Assembly (NCBI RefSeq): GCF_030681155.1
Contig: NZ_JAUXXE010000063.1
Coordinates: 1 to 39,287 of the forward strand
Reading direction: 5' to 3'
Length of the DNA: 39,287 nt
From: Phenylobacterium sp.
GTDB taxonomy: Bacteria; Pseudomonadota; Alphaproteobacteria; Caulobacterales; Caulobacteraceae
How positions within the stretch are numbered: the stretch's first letter is position 1; every line of letters begins with the position of its first letter. Positions 7,694 through 15,456 of this stretch are shown here, piece by piece. The notes under the pieces were generated by a model. The model had not been told where the DNA came from, searched no databases, and saw only the letters and a program-made list of their open reading frames with translations. The translations under genes and the position numbers were made by a program.

Positions 7694-7810
7694 TCATTTG
7701 CGAGCGGGAGCCTTGTCCAGGGCGCACCAGATGCCGGCTCCGCCGAGGACCAAGGCGAAGGTGGAAAACGAGACCACAACCAGCGTCAGGTAAAGGGTTT
7801 CAAAAGTCAT
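7694..7810 (-). CDS. 38-residue single-pass membrane micropeptide
   Basis: A short ORF with a strong ribosome site (AAAGGAG ending 7 nt before the ATG). The protein begins MTFETLYLTLVVVSFSTFAL, continues through VLGGAGIW to about residue 28, and ends in a short charged tail (LDKAPARK). About 24 residues form one membrane helix. It converges on fixJ, whose stop is 4 nt away. I do not recognise the family. The size and shape resemble the small accessory subunits of terminal oxidases (CydX, CcoQ type), and its place in an oxidase and oxygen-sensor cluster fits that, but no sequence motif proves it. A CTTAAG-containing motif like the one before aox lies 67-83 nt upstream. Confidence 0.7.
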   Translation of the reverse strand: MTFETLYLTLVVVSFSTFALVLGGAGIWCALDKAPARK

Positions 7811-7876
7811 GTCTGAGCTCCTTTGAGTGAACTCACCGTGGCGCTTGGCCGCCGTTTCGAAAATTCGGGACACCTC

Positions 7877-7893
7877 CTTAAGTAGTCTTACGG
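7877..7893. promoter_or_regulatory. second CTTAAG/TTACGG motif, candidate FixJ-type site
   Basis: CTTAAGTAGTCTTACGG lies between the minus-strand micropeptide (start 7810) and the hybrid kinase (start 7998). It shares the CTTAAG half and a following ACGG-type half with the motif at 5549-5568, although the spacing differs and only about 11 of 19 positions match when the two are aligned from the CTTAAG end. Two such motifs in one small cluster are suggestive, not proof. Confidence 0.3.
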
Positions 7894-7997
7894 ATCGCCC
7901 GCGCGGCGTCTTTTCGACTGATCGGCTCGGGGGGCTAACGACTCGGAAAGCTCAACCGTGGATCTATGATCGGCCTGCACCGATTGGAGTGACGCCG

Positions 7998-9815
7998 ATG
8001 AAGTCTGTCTGGCGCAGCCGGGCGGCCCGCGTCCACACCACGCCGGTCGCGACCGATGGCGACTTTGTCGCCTCGCAATTGAGTTGGATGCGGATCATCG
8101 CCTTCCGTCGGCGCGACCGGCTGGCCATTATTCCAATGAGCGTCTTGGCGGCGGTCGGGGCCTGGGTCTGGCTGGGCCCGAGTTTCGCGGCGGCGTGGTT
8201 GGCGGCCAACATACTGATGATCGGAAGCAGTTGGGCGCTGTGCGATCTGGCGGGGCGTCAGCCGGCGCCGGCTCGACGCTGGGAAGTGATCGTCGCGCTG
8301 GCGACAGCGGCGCAGACTGCAGCTTACTGTACCTTGCCCTTCGCCCTGATCGTGGGCGGCTCTCACACGGCCTTGGCCGGCGGTCTCGTCATGATGGGCG
8401 CCATCTCGCTCAGCGCGGCCGACGAGTTCGTGATTTCGCGCCGGATCGGTGCGGCTTCGTTGATCGTCAGCTTCGTCACCGTGATGTCCAGCCTTACCTG
8501 GCTGGGCGGGGTGGCGGTGTGGGTCGAGATCCTGCTCGTTCTGCTCGCCGTCTGCGGCTTCTTCACCTACGTGCTGCAGGCCGCCTTCAAGCGCCGGAAT
8601 ATCGAGCGCCGGATGGCCCTGGCGCTGCAGGCCGCGATCGAAAAGGAAACCGAGGCGGCGGACGCCAATGCGGCCAAGAGCACCTTCCTGGCGACGATCA
8701 GTCACGAGATCAGAACGCCGCTGAACGGCGTCCTCGGCATGGCCCAGGCGATGTCCGCCGATCATCTTTCAGACGCCCAGCGCGGGCGTCTGGGGGTCAT
8801 TCAGCGCTCGGGCGAGGCCTTGACCGAGATCCTCAACGATGTGCTCGACCTCGCCAAGATCGAGGCGGGCCGGCTTGAGATCGAGACCGTGGAGTTCGAG
8901 CTGCGCGAAGTGTTGCACGCGTCGATCGCCGCCTTCGCACCGGCGGCCGCAGCCAAGGGGCTGGAGCTGCATCTGGAGATGGGGGAGGGCGCGCCCGGCG
9001 TCTATCGCGGTGATCCGCTCCGGCTGCGGCAGGTGCTCTACAACCTGATTTCCAACGCCGTGAAGTTCACGCCTCGGGGCGAGGTCCGGGTTGCGGTCGC
9101 CAGGGTCGGGGGCGTGGTCCAGGTCGCGGTCAGCGACACTGGTCCAGGGATTCTGGAAACTCACCGCGCACGTTTGTTCCGCAAGTTTGAGCAGTTGGAT
9201 ACGACGACCACCCGTCGCCACGGCGGGACCGGCCTCGGGCTGGCGATCTGTCGCGAGCTCTGCGAGCTCATGGGGGGAACCATCTCGGTCGAGAGCACCG
9301 ACGCGGACGGCTCGACCTTCATCGTTAGCCTGCCGTTGGAGCGAGTGGGCGACAGGCTGGAGGCCTCGGCCAACGATGAACCGGCGCAACCGGCGTCGAT
9401 GACGTTGCGCATCCTGGCGGCGGAAGACAACGAGGTGAACCGAACCGTGCTGACCGCGCTGCTCGCCCAGATTGGCGTGAGCCCGACCATCGTAGAGGAT
9501 GGGGCCCAGGCGGTCGCCGCTTGGGAAAGCGCGCCATGGGACATGATCCTCATGGACGTCCAGATGCCTGTGATGGACGGCGTTTCAGCCGTGAGGGAGA
9601 TCCGCGCCCGCGAGCGGGCCAGCGGTCGTCCTCGCACGCCCGTGATCGCCTTGACGGCCAACGCCATGGTCCATCAGGTCACTGATCTGAAGGCGGCGGG
9701 AATGGATGATCACGTCAGCAAGCCGATCAAGGTCGCACGTCTGTTCGAGGCCATCGCCCTAGCGGCGCGCGGCCTTGATCATGGCGAGGACGAGGACGTT
9801 CGCTCGGCCAGATGA
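7998..9815 (+). CDS. membrane hybrid sensor histidine kinase with C-terminal receiver
   Basis: A 605-residue hybrid kinase. Residues about 40-195 contain around six hydrophobic membrane segments with no recognised ligand-binding domain. A short coiled linker leads to the HisKA domain with TISHEIRTPLNG (His236), the N box LISNAVKFTP and the ATP lid boxes DTGPGI and GGTGLGLAI. A receiver fills about 468-590: AAEDNEVNRTV, phosphoacceptor Asp520 in ILMDVQMPVMDG, ALTANAM and SKPI. The ATG at 7998 is preferred; GGAG lies about 10 nt upstream, and the ORF before it codes for an unconserved arginine-rich stretch. No histidine phosphotransferase gene is adjacent. It lies next to the FixLJ cluster but a link to oxygen signalling is not shown by sequence. 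Confidence 0.9.
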   Translation: MKSVWRSRAARVHTTPVATDGDFVASQLSWMRIIAFRRRDRLAIIPMSVLAAVGAWVWLGPSFAAAWLAANILMIGSSWALCDLAGRQPAPARRWEVIVALATAAQTAAYCTLPFALIVGGSHTALAGGLVMMGAISLSAADEFVISRRIGAASLIVSFVTVMSSLTWLGGVAVWVEILLVLLAVCGFFTYVLQAAFKRRNIERRMALALQAAIEKETEAADANAAKSTFLATISHEIRTPLNGVLGMAQAMSADHLSDAQRGRLGVIQRSGEALTEILNDVLDLAKIEAGRLEIETVEFELREVLHASIAAFAPAAAAKGLELHLEMGEGAPGVYRGDPLRLRQVLYNLISNAVKFTPRGEVRVAVARVGGVVQVAVSDTGPGILETHRARLFRKFEQLDTTTTRRHGGTGLGLAICRELCELMGGTISVESTDADGSTFIVSLPLERVGDRLEASANDEPAQPASMTLRILAAEDNEVNRTVLTALLAQIGVSPTIVEDGAQAVAAWESAPWDMILMDVQMPVMDGVSAVREIRARERASGRPRTPVIALTANAMVHQVTDLKAAGMDDHVSKPIKVARLFEAIALAARGLDHGEDEDVRSAR

Positions 9816-10130
9816 TGTGGGCCGTCGTCTGGTGCGCCGACCTCGCCGCCTTGAGCCCGGTCCTAGTTATCCCCGCGTCTTCAGGAGCGGCCGAGCGGTT
9901 CCTCGAGACGTCGCCCGCATCGACCTAGCGGGCGAAAGCGTTGGCGCGACCAACGCTTTGGCGGTGGGCCGATCAAGTCGGCTTGCCCAAATTCGTCGAT
10001 GCAGGGCCAGTCATGGCGGCCTTTCGGCGCGCCGCCCTTGGTTTGACGCCGATGAGCAGCTAACCAACGCTTCCTGCGTGAACGGTCGTCAACGTCCACA
10101 GGCGTGGGCGCGGGCGGGGGGAGGTTGAAG
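9816..10130. other. gene-free stretch between hybrid kinase and exonuclease genes
   Basis: No convincing gene was found in these 315 bases. The open frame across them is arginine- and serine-rich with no recognisable motif. The notable content is a perfect 10-bp hairpin at 9935-9959 and a further copy of its CCAACGCTT arm near 10064. The purine-rich Shine-Dalgarno sequence of the exonuclease gene ends at 10124. Confidence 0.6.
9935..9959. repeat. perfect 10-bp hairpin
   Basis: AAAGCGTTGG at 9935-9944 and CCAACGCTTT at 9950-9959 are perfectly complementary around a 5-nt loop (CGCGA). There is no T tract after it on either strand, so it is not a classical intrinsic terminator. It lies 119 nt after the hybrid kinase stop and may stabilise the mRNA 3' end or bind a dimeric protein. 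Confidence 0.5.
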
Positions 10131-11090
10131 TTGCTGGATCGACTGTCTGCTGGGCTTGGCCTTCGCCCAGCTCCCGATCTGACGCTTCCCCTGACACCGG
10201 ACCCAACCATCACGGATCTCGACCTCGATTTCGTCGTCGTGGACGTCGAAACCGCCTGCTCGCGGACGTCCAGCATCTGCCAGATTGGCATTGTCGGCTT
10301 CGCGGGGGGCCGGGAAGTTCTGACCTATGAGAGCTTGATCGATCCGGAGGACAGGTTCGACGCGTTCAATACGCGGCTCCACGGCATCGGTGCGAAGCAT
10401 GTGCGTGGCAAGCCGAACTATGCCCGGCTGCACGGCATGATCTCGGCCCACTTGGGGGGCCGCGTCGCTGTCGCCCACTCGAACTTCGACAGGACGGCGC
10501 TGGGGGCGGCCTGCGCCCAGGCAGGGGTTCCAGCGATCGACGCCCGTTGGCTCGACAGCGTTCGGGTCGCCCGTCACGCTTGGCCGGATCTGCCAAGCCA
10601 TAAGCTCAACGTCGTGGCGGCGCATCTTGGTCTGGAGCATCGCCACCACGATGCGCTGAGCGATGCGCGGGTGGCTGGCTGGGCGATTCTGAAGGCGATG
10701 GACCACACGGGCATCGACCTTGATGGTTGGATGGCGGGCCCGTGGCGCAAACAGGCAGCCAAATCTTCAAGGTCGCCTTGGCCAACGCCTGCGGAAAATG
10801 GTCCGCTGGCTGGAGAGCGCGTGGCGTTCATGAGCCGTCACAGCGACCCAGAGTTGCCGGCGGTCGTGGCTGACGCCGGCGGCCGGATCATGTCGGGCCT
10901 CGGCGAGACCACCACGCTCCTTGTCGTCGCCGCCGCCCGACCATTCACGTTCGGAATTCGCCGTAGCGCGAACTATCAAAAAGCCGAGGCCCTCATCGCC
11001 GCAGGCAAGCCGCTCCGAATTTTGAGCGGGGAAGAACTTCGCGTTCTTGCTTCGGCGGGCGCCGGAGCTTCAAGGCCACCTGAACTTTAG
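10131..11090 (+). CDS. DEDDh 3'-5' exonuclease with C-terminal BRCT domain
   Basis: A protein of about 319 residues related to the DNA polymerase III epsilon (DnaQ) exonuclease domain. Exo I is VVDVETA (two metal-binding acids), Exo II is HSNFDRTAL, and Exo III is HHDALSDARVAG with the catalytic His and Asp. The C-terminal 90 residues (from PLAGERVAFM to ELRVLA) look like a BRCT domain, a phosphopeptide- or DNA-end-binding module also seen in some bacterial exonuclease fusions. It is probably a DNA repair or processing nuclease, not the replicative proofreader. The TTG at 10131 is chosen because GGGGAGG ends 6 nt before it; TTG 10125 and GTG 10104 are alternatives in the same frame. Confidence 0.85.
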   Translation: MLDRLSAGLGLRPAPDLTLPLTPDPTITDLDLDFVVVDVETACSRTSSICQIGIVGFAGGREVLTYESLIDPEDRFDAFNTRLHGIGAKHVRGKPNYARLHGMISAHLGGRVAVAHSNFDRTALGAACAQAGVPAIDARWLDSVRVARHAWPDLPSHKLNVVAAHLGLEHRHHDALSDARVAGWAILKAMDHTGIDLDGWMAGPWRKQAAKSSRSPWPTPAENGPLAGERVAFMSRHSDPELPAVVADAGGRIMSGLGETTTLLVVAAARPFTFGIRRSANYQKAEALIAAGKPLRILSGEELRVLASAGAGASRPPEL

Positions 11091-11245
11091 GCTCCCAGCC
11101 TCATCTGACTATCAGGGTCGAAGCGCCTCGCCCTGGACTCCATCGGCATTCGCTGAAAAATGCAGCTCCGAGCGAAGGCGTACGTTGGGCGCTAGACTCC
11201 CGTCACGGAAGGCCCGGTCTACAAAGGGTCCGTGGAGGACCTGAG

Positions 11246-12028
11246 ATGAAGCTCGACAACACCGTTTCCGCAGTCATCACCGGTGGCGCATCGGGCCTAG
11301 GCGCCGCCACGGCCCGCCGGCTGGCGAGCCAGGGCGTGAAGGTGGCGCTGTTCGATCTGGACGTAGAGCGGGGCGAAGCCCTGGCGAAGGAGCTTGGCGG
11401 GGTGTTTTGCCAAGCCAATGTCAGTTCATCGACCGAGGTGGACGCAGCCTTTGCGAAGGCGCGCGCCGCTCACGGCCAGGAGCGGATACTGGTGAACTGC
11501 GCCGGCGTCGGGGGCGGGGCCAAGACCGTGTCGCGCGACAAGCAGACGGGCGAGATCAAGGAATATCCGCTCGAGAATTTCGAGCGAATTGTACAGATCA
11601 ATTTGATCGGCACCTTCCGCTGCATCACCAAGAGCGCGGCCGGAATGCTGACTTTGCCCGTGCTGGATGACGGCGACCGGGGCGCGATCGTCAACACAGC
11701 TTCGGTGGCTGCTGAAGACGGCCAGATCGGACAGGTGGCTTACACAGCCTCCAAGGCGGGCATCGTCGGCATGACCCTGACGATTGCGCGTGACCTCTCA
11801 AGCGAGGCGATCCGCGTGAACACCATCCTGCCCGGGATCTTCGATACGCCACTGCTGGGGCGCGCCGCCGAACATGTGAAGGCTGGCCTGGCCGCCTCTG
11901 TGCCGTTCCCCAAGCGGCTTGGAGTAGCCGAGGAGTTCGCCCAGCTGGCCGAGACCATGATCACCTGCGGTTATCTGAACGGTGAGGATGTGCGTCTCGA
12001 CGGCGCGATCCGCATGCAGCCGCGCTGA
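11246..12028 (+). CDS. short-chain dehydrogenase, 3-hydroxyacyl-CoA dehydrogenase type 2-like
   Basis: A 260-residue NAD-dependent SDR. The cofactor motif is TGGASGLG at 12-19, an acidic residue follows in FDLD (NAD preference), NCAG is at 84-87, and the catalytic triad is Ser153, Tyr166 and Lys170 in YTASK. The insertion after NCAG and the sequence NTILPGIFDTPLL place it with human HSD17B10-type type-2 3-hydroxyacyl-CoA dehydrogenases, which oxidise 3-hydroxyacyl-CoA in beta-oxidation. GGAGG lies about 7 nt before the ATG. It stands alone between unrelated genes, separated from the preceding one by 155 nt that hold its promoter. The family is sure; the substrate is inferred from subfamily resemblance. 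Confidence 0.9.
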   Translation: MKLDNTVSAVITGGASGLGAATARRLASQGVKVALFDLDVERGEALAKELGGVFCQANVSSSTEVDAAFAKARAAHGQERILVNCAGVGGGAKTVSRDKQTGEIKEYPLENFERIVQINLIGTFRCITKSAAGMLTLPVLDDGDRGAIVNTASVAAEDGQIGQVAYTASKAGIVGMTLTIARDLSSEAIRVNTILPGIFDTPLLGRAAEHVKAGLAASVPFPKRLGVAEEFAQLAETMITCGYLNGEDVRLDGAIRMQPR

Positions 12029-12115
12029 GGCTGCGCGCCCGTCGTGACGGGACGAGTTTGCAAACCGACCCGTGGCGTTTGCACCGAAGGTGAACAGCCA
12101 ACTTGTGGGAAAGTT

Positions 12116-12189
12116 TGGAGGCCTGACCGAGAATCGAACTCGGGTGCGCGGATTTGCAGTCCGCTACGTAACCACTCCGCCATCAGGCC
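12116..12189 (-). tRNA. tRNA-Cys (anticodon GCA)
   Basis: On the minus strand a full cloverleaf can be drawn. The acceptor stem GGCCTGA pairs perfectly with TCAGGCC. The D-arm holds GAGTGGTTA. The anticodon stem GCGGA/TCCGC surrounds the loop CTGCAAA with anticodon GCA (12155-12157). The T-arm has GTTCGATTC between CCGAG and CTCGG. The discriminator is T/U, as in tRNA-Cys, and CCA is encoded at 12116-12118. It lies between the SDR gene and the methyltransferase-like gene, opposite to both. Confidence 0.97.
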
Positions 12190-12341
12190 GCCGCCGGCTT
12201 TTGGCCGGGGAGGGCGGATCGCTAACAGAACGTCCCGCGCTCGGCAATCTCTCTTGAAGGCTCCGATTGCCTTCATGTCGGCGGCGGACCTATAAGCGCG
12301 CGAAAGTTTCGTATCCCTACGCCTTCTTACGTCGAGGAATT

Positions 12342-12914
12342 ATGGCCTCCGATTTCGCCGCCGCCCGGCTCAACATGGTCGAGAGCCAAGTCCGCACCAA
12401 CGACGTGACCGACGTGCGTCTGCACGACGCGATGCGGGCGATTCCCCGCGAGAGCCTGGTCCTAGCCGACAAGGCCTACCAAGCCTATGCTGACGCTGCG
12501 GTAGAATACGCGCCGGATCGCTATCTGCTGCGTCCGCGCGAAGTCTCCAAGCTGCTGCAGGCCCTCAAGCCCATGGCGGGCGAGCGCGCCCTGGCCATCG
12601 CCGCTCCCTACGCCGCGACCGTGCTTGAGACCCTGGGCCTGTCGGTCGAGCGATTCGATGCCGAAGACCTCAGCGCCATTCCTGGCGCGAACTACGATCT
12701 GATCATCGTCGAGGGTGCGGTCACCCGGGCTCCTGATTCGTGGCTGGCGGCTCTGAGCCTCGGCGGGCGCCTGGGCGTGATCGAGCGGGAAGGCCCGACG
12801 GGCAAGGCCGCGCTCTACACCCGTGCCGAGGACGGTGTTGGTCGTCGCACGCTGTTTGACGCCATGGCGCCGGTCCTCAAGGGCTTTGAACCGGCTGAGG
12901 GATTCGCCTTCTAG
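12342..12914 (+). CDS. isoaspartyl methyltransferase-like protein lacking SAM motif I
   Basis: A 190-residue protein whose N-terminus, ARLNMVESQVRTNDVTD, and following LHDAMRAIPRESLV match the alphaproteobacterial protein-L-isoaspartate O-methyltransferase family. In the family the next strand carries a glycine-rich SAM-binding motif (V-L-x-V-G-x-G-x-G-Y). Here residues 82-95 read RALAIAAPYAATVL with none of those glycines, and the protein is about 20 residues shorter than usual. The later YDLIIVEGAV and LGGRLGVIE strands are intact, so the fold is kept but SAM binding is doubtful. It may be a pseudoenzyme. It lies directly before tolC and popZ, as in Caulobacter. The start at 12342 follows GAGGAAT. 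Confidence 0.85.
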   Translation: MASDFAAARLNMVESQVRTNDVTDVRLHDAMRAIPRESLVLADKAYQAYADAAVEYAPDRYLLRPREVSKLLQALKPMAGERALAIAAPYAATVLETLGLSVERFDAEDLSAIPGANYDLIIVEGAVTRAPDSWLAALSLGGRLGVIEREGPTGKAALYTRAEDGVGRRTLFDAMAPVLKGFEPAEGFAF

Positions 12915-13125
12915 GTGAACGGCCGCGCCTTGGCTGAACGCCAAGTTGAGGCTGATTGCAACGGCGGTTCCTGGACGAGCTTGAAACCCAGGTCGCTTCA
13001 GACGCGGCTGGTGAAACACCGTCGAAATTTGGGTGTGACAAAAGCTTAAGCTCACGGCCACTAGTGCGGCGCCGAATAGGCCGTCATATAGGGGTCGGTC
13101 TCTCTACGCCGTCCCGGGGATAAGC

Positions 13126-14619
13126 ATGTTCAATACTCGTCGCGGAGCTCTGTTCGCCGCCGTCTGCAGCGCAGGTCTTGCGCTGGGCCTGGCGGCGCCC
13201 GCCTCCGCCGAAACCCTGGCCGAGGCCATCGCGCTCGCTTACGACTCCAACCCGACCCTCCAGGCCCAGCGTGCGACGCAGCGGGCCTTGGACGAGAACT
13301 GGGTTCAGGCCCGCTCCGGATATCGCCCGCAGGCTTCGGCCCAAGGGCGCGTGGGTTACTCTGAAGTGCGTCGCCCGGGCGGCGTGGACCGCAACCTGAA
13401 CGGCATCCGCGATCCGGAAGGCCGCAATCTGGTGGAATCCAATAGCGCGATCGCCACCCTTAGCTTGTCGCAGCCGCTCTACACGGGGGGGCGGGTCGCC
13501 GCGACCGTGTCGGCCGCCGAAGCCGACATTCTGACTGGCCGCGAGAATCTCCGCCGGACTGAATCCAGTGTCTTGCAGGCCGTGATCCAGGCCTATGTCG
13601 ATGTCCGCCGCGACCAGGAAGCCTTGCGCATCCGCCAGGAAAACGTCGGCGTCCTGCGCCGCCAGCTCGACGAATCTACGGCGCGATTCGATGTCGGCGA
13701 GATCACGCGCACAGACGTCGCCCAGTCCGAGGCGCGTCTTGCCGCCGCCCAATCGCTGCTGACACAGGCCCAAGCGCAACTCGCGATCAGCCGCGCGGCC
13801 TACGCCGCCCTCGTCGGTCAAAATCCCGGCGACCTGGCCCCAGAGCCCTCGCTGGCGACCCTGCTGCCCGCCGACGTGACTCAGGCCTTTGCGGCTGCTG
13901 AAGAGAGCAATCCGCAAATCCGCGCCGCCGAATACGCGCAACAGGCCAGCAAGGCGCGGGTCGCCGCCGCCAAGGCCGAACGCATGCCGACAGTCGGGTT
14001 GAACGGCTCGCTTGGCGTCAACGGTTCTGCCGATCCGTGGGAGCGCGATCTGTTCGGGCGCGAGGTCGCCGCCAGCGCCACCGTAAGCGTGCCGCTGTTC
14101 ACCGGCGGCCTGACCTCCTCGCGCATCCGTGCGGCGATGGAACGCAATAACGCCGACCGCATCGGCGTCGAGACCGCTCGCCGTTCGGTGATGCAGAGCC
14201 TGACCGGCGCCTGGAACCAGCTGATCGCCAGCCGTTCGAATATCACCTCCACCGACGAACAGGTGAAGGCCTCCCGCATCGCCGCCGAAGGCACTCGCCA
14301 GGAGCAGCAGGTCGGCCTGCGCACCACCCTCGACGTGCTGAACGCCGAGCAGGAACTGCGGCAGGCGGAGCTGGCCCAGGTCACCGCGCGCCGCGACGAA
14401 TATGTGGCCGCCTCGCTTGTGCTGGCCCAGATGGGGCTGCTCGAGGGGCCGAATCTGGTTCCCACCGTCACCCGCTATGACCCGAAAGCGAACTTCGGCA
14501 AACTCCGCGTCACCTGGGGGTGGGTGCCATGGGAGGAGCCGATCGCGATCGTCGATGGCGTGACCACGCCGAAGACTGTCGAGAAGCCGACGGCTCGACC
14601 GGTGGCGGCGCCGAACTAG
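13126..14619 (+). CDS. TolC-family outer membrane channel (RsaF-like)
   Basis: A 497-residue outer membrane efflux or secretion protein. A Sec signal peptide covers residues 1-28, ending APASA before ETLAEAI. The mature part shows the TolC double repeat: two helical and barrel halves with ETLAEAIALAYDSNPTLQAQ in the first and AFAAAEESNPQIRAAE in the second, plus the barrel segments SQPLYTGGRV and VSVPLFTGGL. Trimers of this family form the periplasm-spanning channel for type I secretion or drug efflux. In Caulobacter the homologue at this locus (RsaF) serves S-layer export. No inner membrane ABC or adaptor gene lies nearby, so its partner is encoded elsewhere. The hairpin at 14697 probably ends its transcript. 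Confidence 0.93.
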   Translation: MFNTRRGALFAAVCSAGLALGLAAPASAETLAEAIALAYDSNPTLQAQRATQRALDENWVQARSGYRPQASAQGRVGYSEVRRPGGVDRNLNGIRDPEGRNLVESNSAIATLSLSQPLYTGGRVAATVSAAEADILTGRENLRRTESSVLQAVIQAYVDVRRDQEALRIRQENVGVLRRQLDESTARFDVGEITRTDVAQSEARLAAAQSLLTQAQAQLAISRAAYAALVGQNPGDLAPEPSLATLLPADVTQAFAAAEESNPQIRAAEYAQQASKARVAAAKAERMPTVGLNGSLGVNGSADPWERDLFGREVAASATVSVPLFTGGLTSSRIRAAMERNNADRIGVETARRSVMQSLTGAWNQLIASRSNITSTDEQVKASRIAAEGTRQEQQVGLRTTLDVLNAEQELRQAELAQVTARRDEYVAASLVLAQMGLLEGPNLVPTVTRYDPKANFGKLRVTWGWVPWEEPIAIVDGVTTPKTVEKPTARPVAAPN

Positions 14620-14696
14620 GCGACCAATCGACGCAAGCATTCATCCCTTGGGCGAATAGGACCTTGCGCCCGGTGGTGGAAATTGCAGGATCACGT

Positions 14697-14730
14697 CGTC
14701 GCGCCGACCACGGCGCGACGGATTCTTTCT
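14697..14730 (+). terminator. intrinsic terminator or attenuator between tolC and popZ
   Basis: CGTCGCGCCG (14697-14706) and CGGCGCGACG (14711-14720) form a perfect 10-bp GC-rich stem with loop ACCA. It is followed by GATTCTTTCT, a moderately T-rich tract. It lies 77 nt after the tolC stop and 29 nt before the popZ start, so it could end the tolC transcript or act in the popZ leader. Confidence 0.65.
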
Positions 14731-14749
14731 CGTAGCGATGGCCCTCCAT

Positions 14750-15295
14750 ATGTCCGATCAGACCTCGCAAGAACCGACGATGGAGGAAATCCTGGCCTCC
14801 ATTCGGCGCATCATCTCCGAAGATGACGTGCCGGCTGACGAAGGCGCGCCCGCCGAGGCCGAGCCTGAGCCCGCGCCGGTCGAGGCCGCTGCCCCCGTCT
14901 TCGAACCCGAGCCTGAGGAAGAAGACGACGGCGTGCTCGAGCTGACCGAACGGGTCGAGACCCTCGGCGATCTGGACGTCTATACGCCGACTGTGAGCGA
15001 AGAGCCGGCGGCTTCGCCCCATGTCGTTCCTGAGCCCGAATATGTCCCCGAGCCGCCGCCTGTGTCGGCGAACGAGGGCCTTGTCGGAGCCATAGCGGCC
15101 TCCGCCGCGGCCTCCGCTTTCGGACAACTCTCGGCCGCGATCCAGATGCCGGCCGATGGCCGTACGCTGGAAGACGTGGTGCGCGAACTGCTTCGCCCGC
15201 TGCTCAAGCAGTGGCTGGACAGCAATCTGCCGCAGATCGTCCAGGCGACGGTCGACCGCGAAGTCGAACGCATCGCACGCGGTCAGGTACGCTAG
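14750..15295 (+). CDS. popZ: polar organizing protein PopZ
   Basis: A 181-residue scaffold protein. The N-terminus, MSDQTSQEPTMEEILASI then RRIISEDD, is the conserved client-binding helix of Caulobacter PopZ. Residues about 28-105 are a low-complexity Pro/Glu-rich disordered linker. The C-terminal part (from about 106) holds the oligomerisation helices with GRTLEDVVRELLRPLLKQWL and DSNLPQIVQATVDREVERIA. PopZ forms a condensate at the cell pole that anchors the ParB-parS centromere and recruits polarity proteins. The ATG at 14750 is chosen because known PopZ proteins begin MSDQ; an ATG at 14738 would add four residues. The order TolC-PopZ-ValS is that of Caulobacter. Confidence 0.97.
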   Translation: MSDQTSQEPTMEEILASIRRIISEDDVPADEGAPAEAEPEPAPVEAAAPVFEPEPEEEDDGVLELTERVETLGDLDVYTPTVSEEPAASPHVVPEPEYVPEPPPVSANEGLVGAIAASAAASAFGQLSAAIQMPADGRTLEDVVRELLRPLLKQWLDSNLPQIVQATVDREVERIARGQVR

Positions 15296-15352
15296 GACGC
15301 CGCCCTGGGTCTTGCGCCCAGGACCGGACGTCAACACCTACGCAAGCAGCTT

Positions 15353-15388
15353 AGCCGCGCCGAAATCTCTCGGCGCGGCTTGTCTGTT
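15353..15388 (+). terminator. intrinsic terminator after popZ
   Basis: AGCCGCGCCGA (15353-15363) and TCGGCGCGGCT (15370-15380) form a perfect 11-bp stem with a 6-nt loop. It is followed by TGTCTGTT. A second hairpin, CCTGGG/CCCAGG, lies just after the popZ stop at 15304-15322. Together they should separate popZ from valS. Confidence 0.8.
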
Positions 15389-15456
15389 ACTGGGGCTGCG
15401 GACCTCAAACTGGTCCAAGGGCCTCATCATGCTTCCACGTGAGGAAGCTAAAATGT

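Noticed and set aside
9775..10128. A 117-residue open frame between the hybrid kinase and the exonuclease.
   Set aside because: Overlaps the end of the kinase gene, arginine- and serine-rich with no conserved pattern, and no ribosome site.
12929..12945. CTTGGC-TGAAC-GCCAAG hairpin after the methyltransferase-like gene as a terminator.
   Set aside because: Only six base pairs and no T tract; too weak to call.
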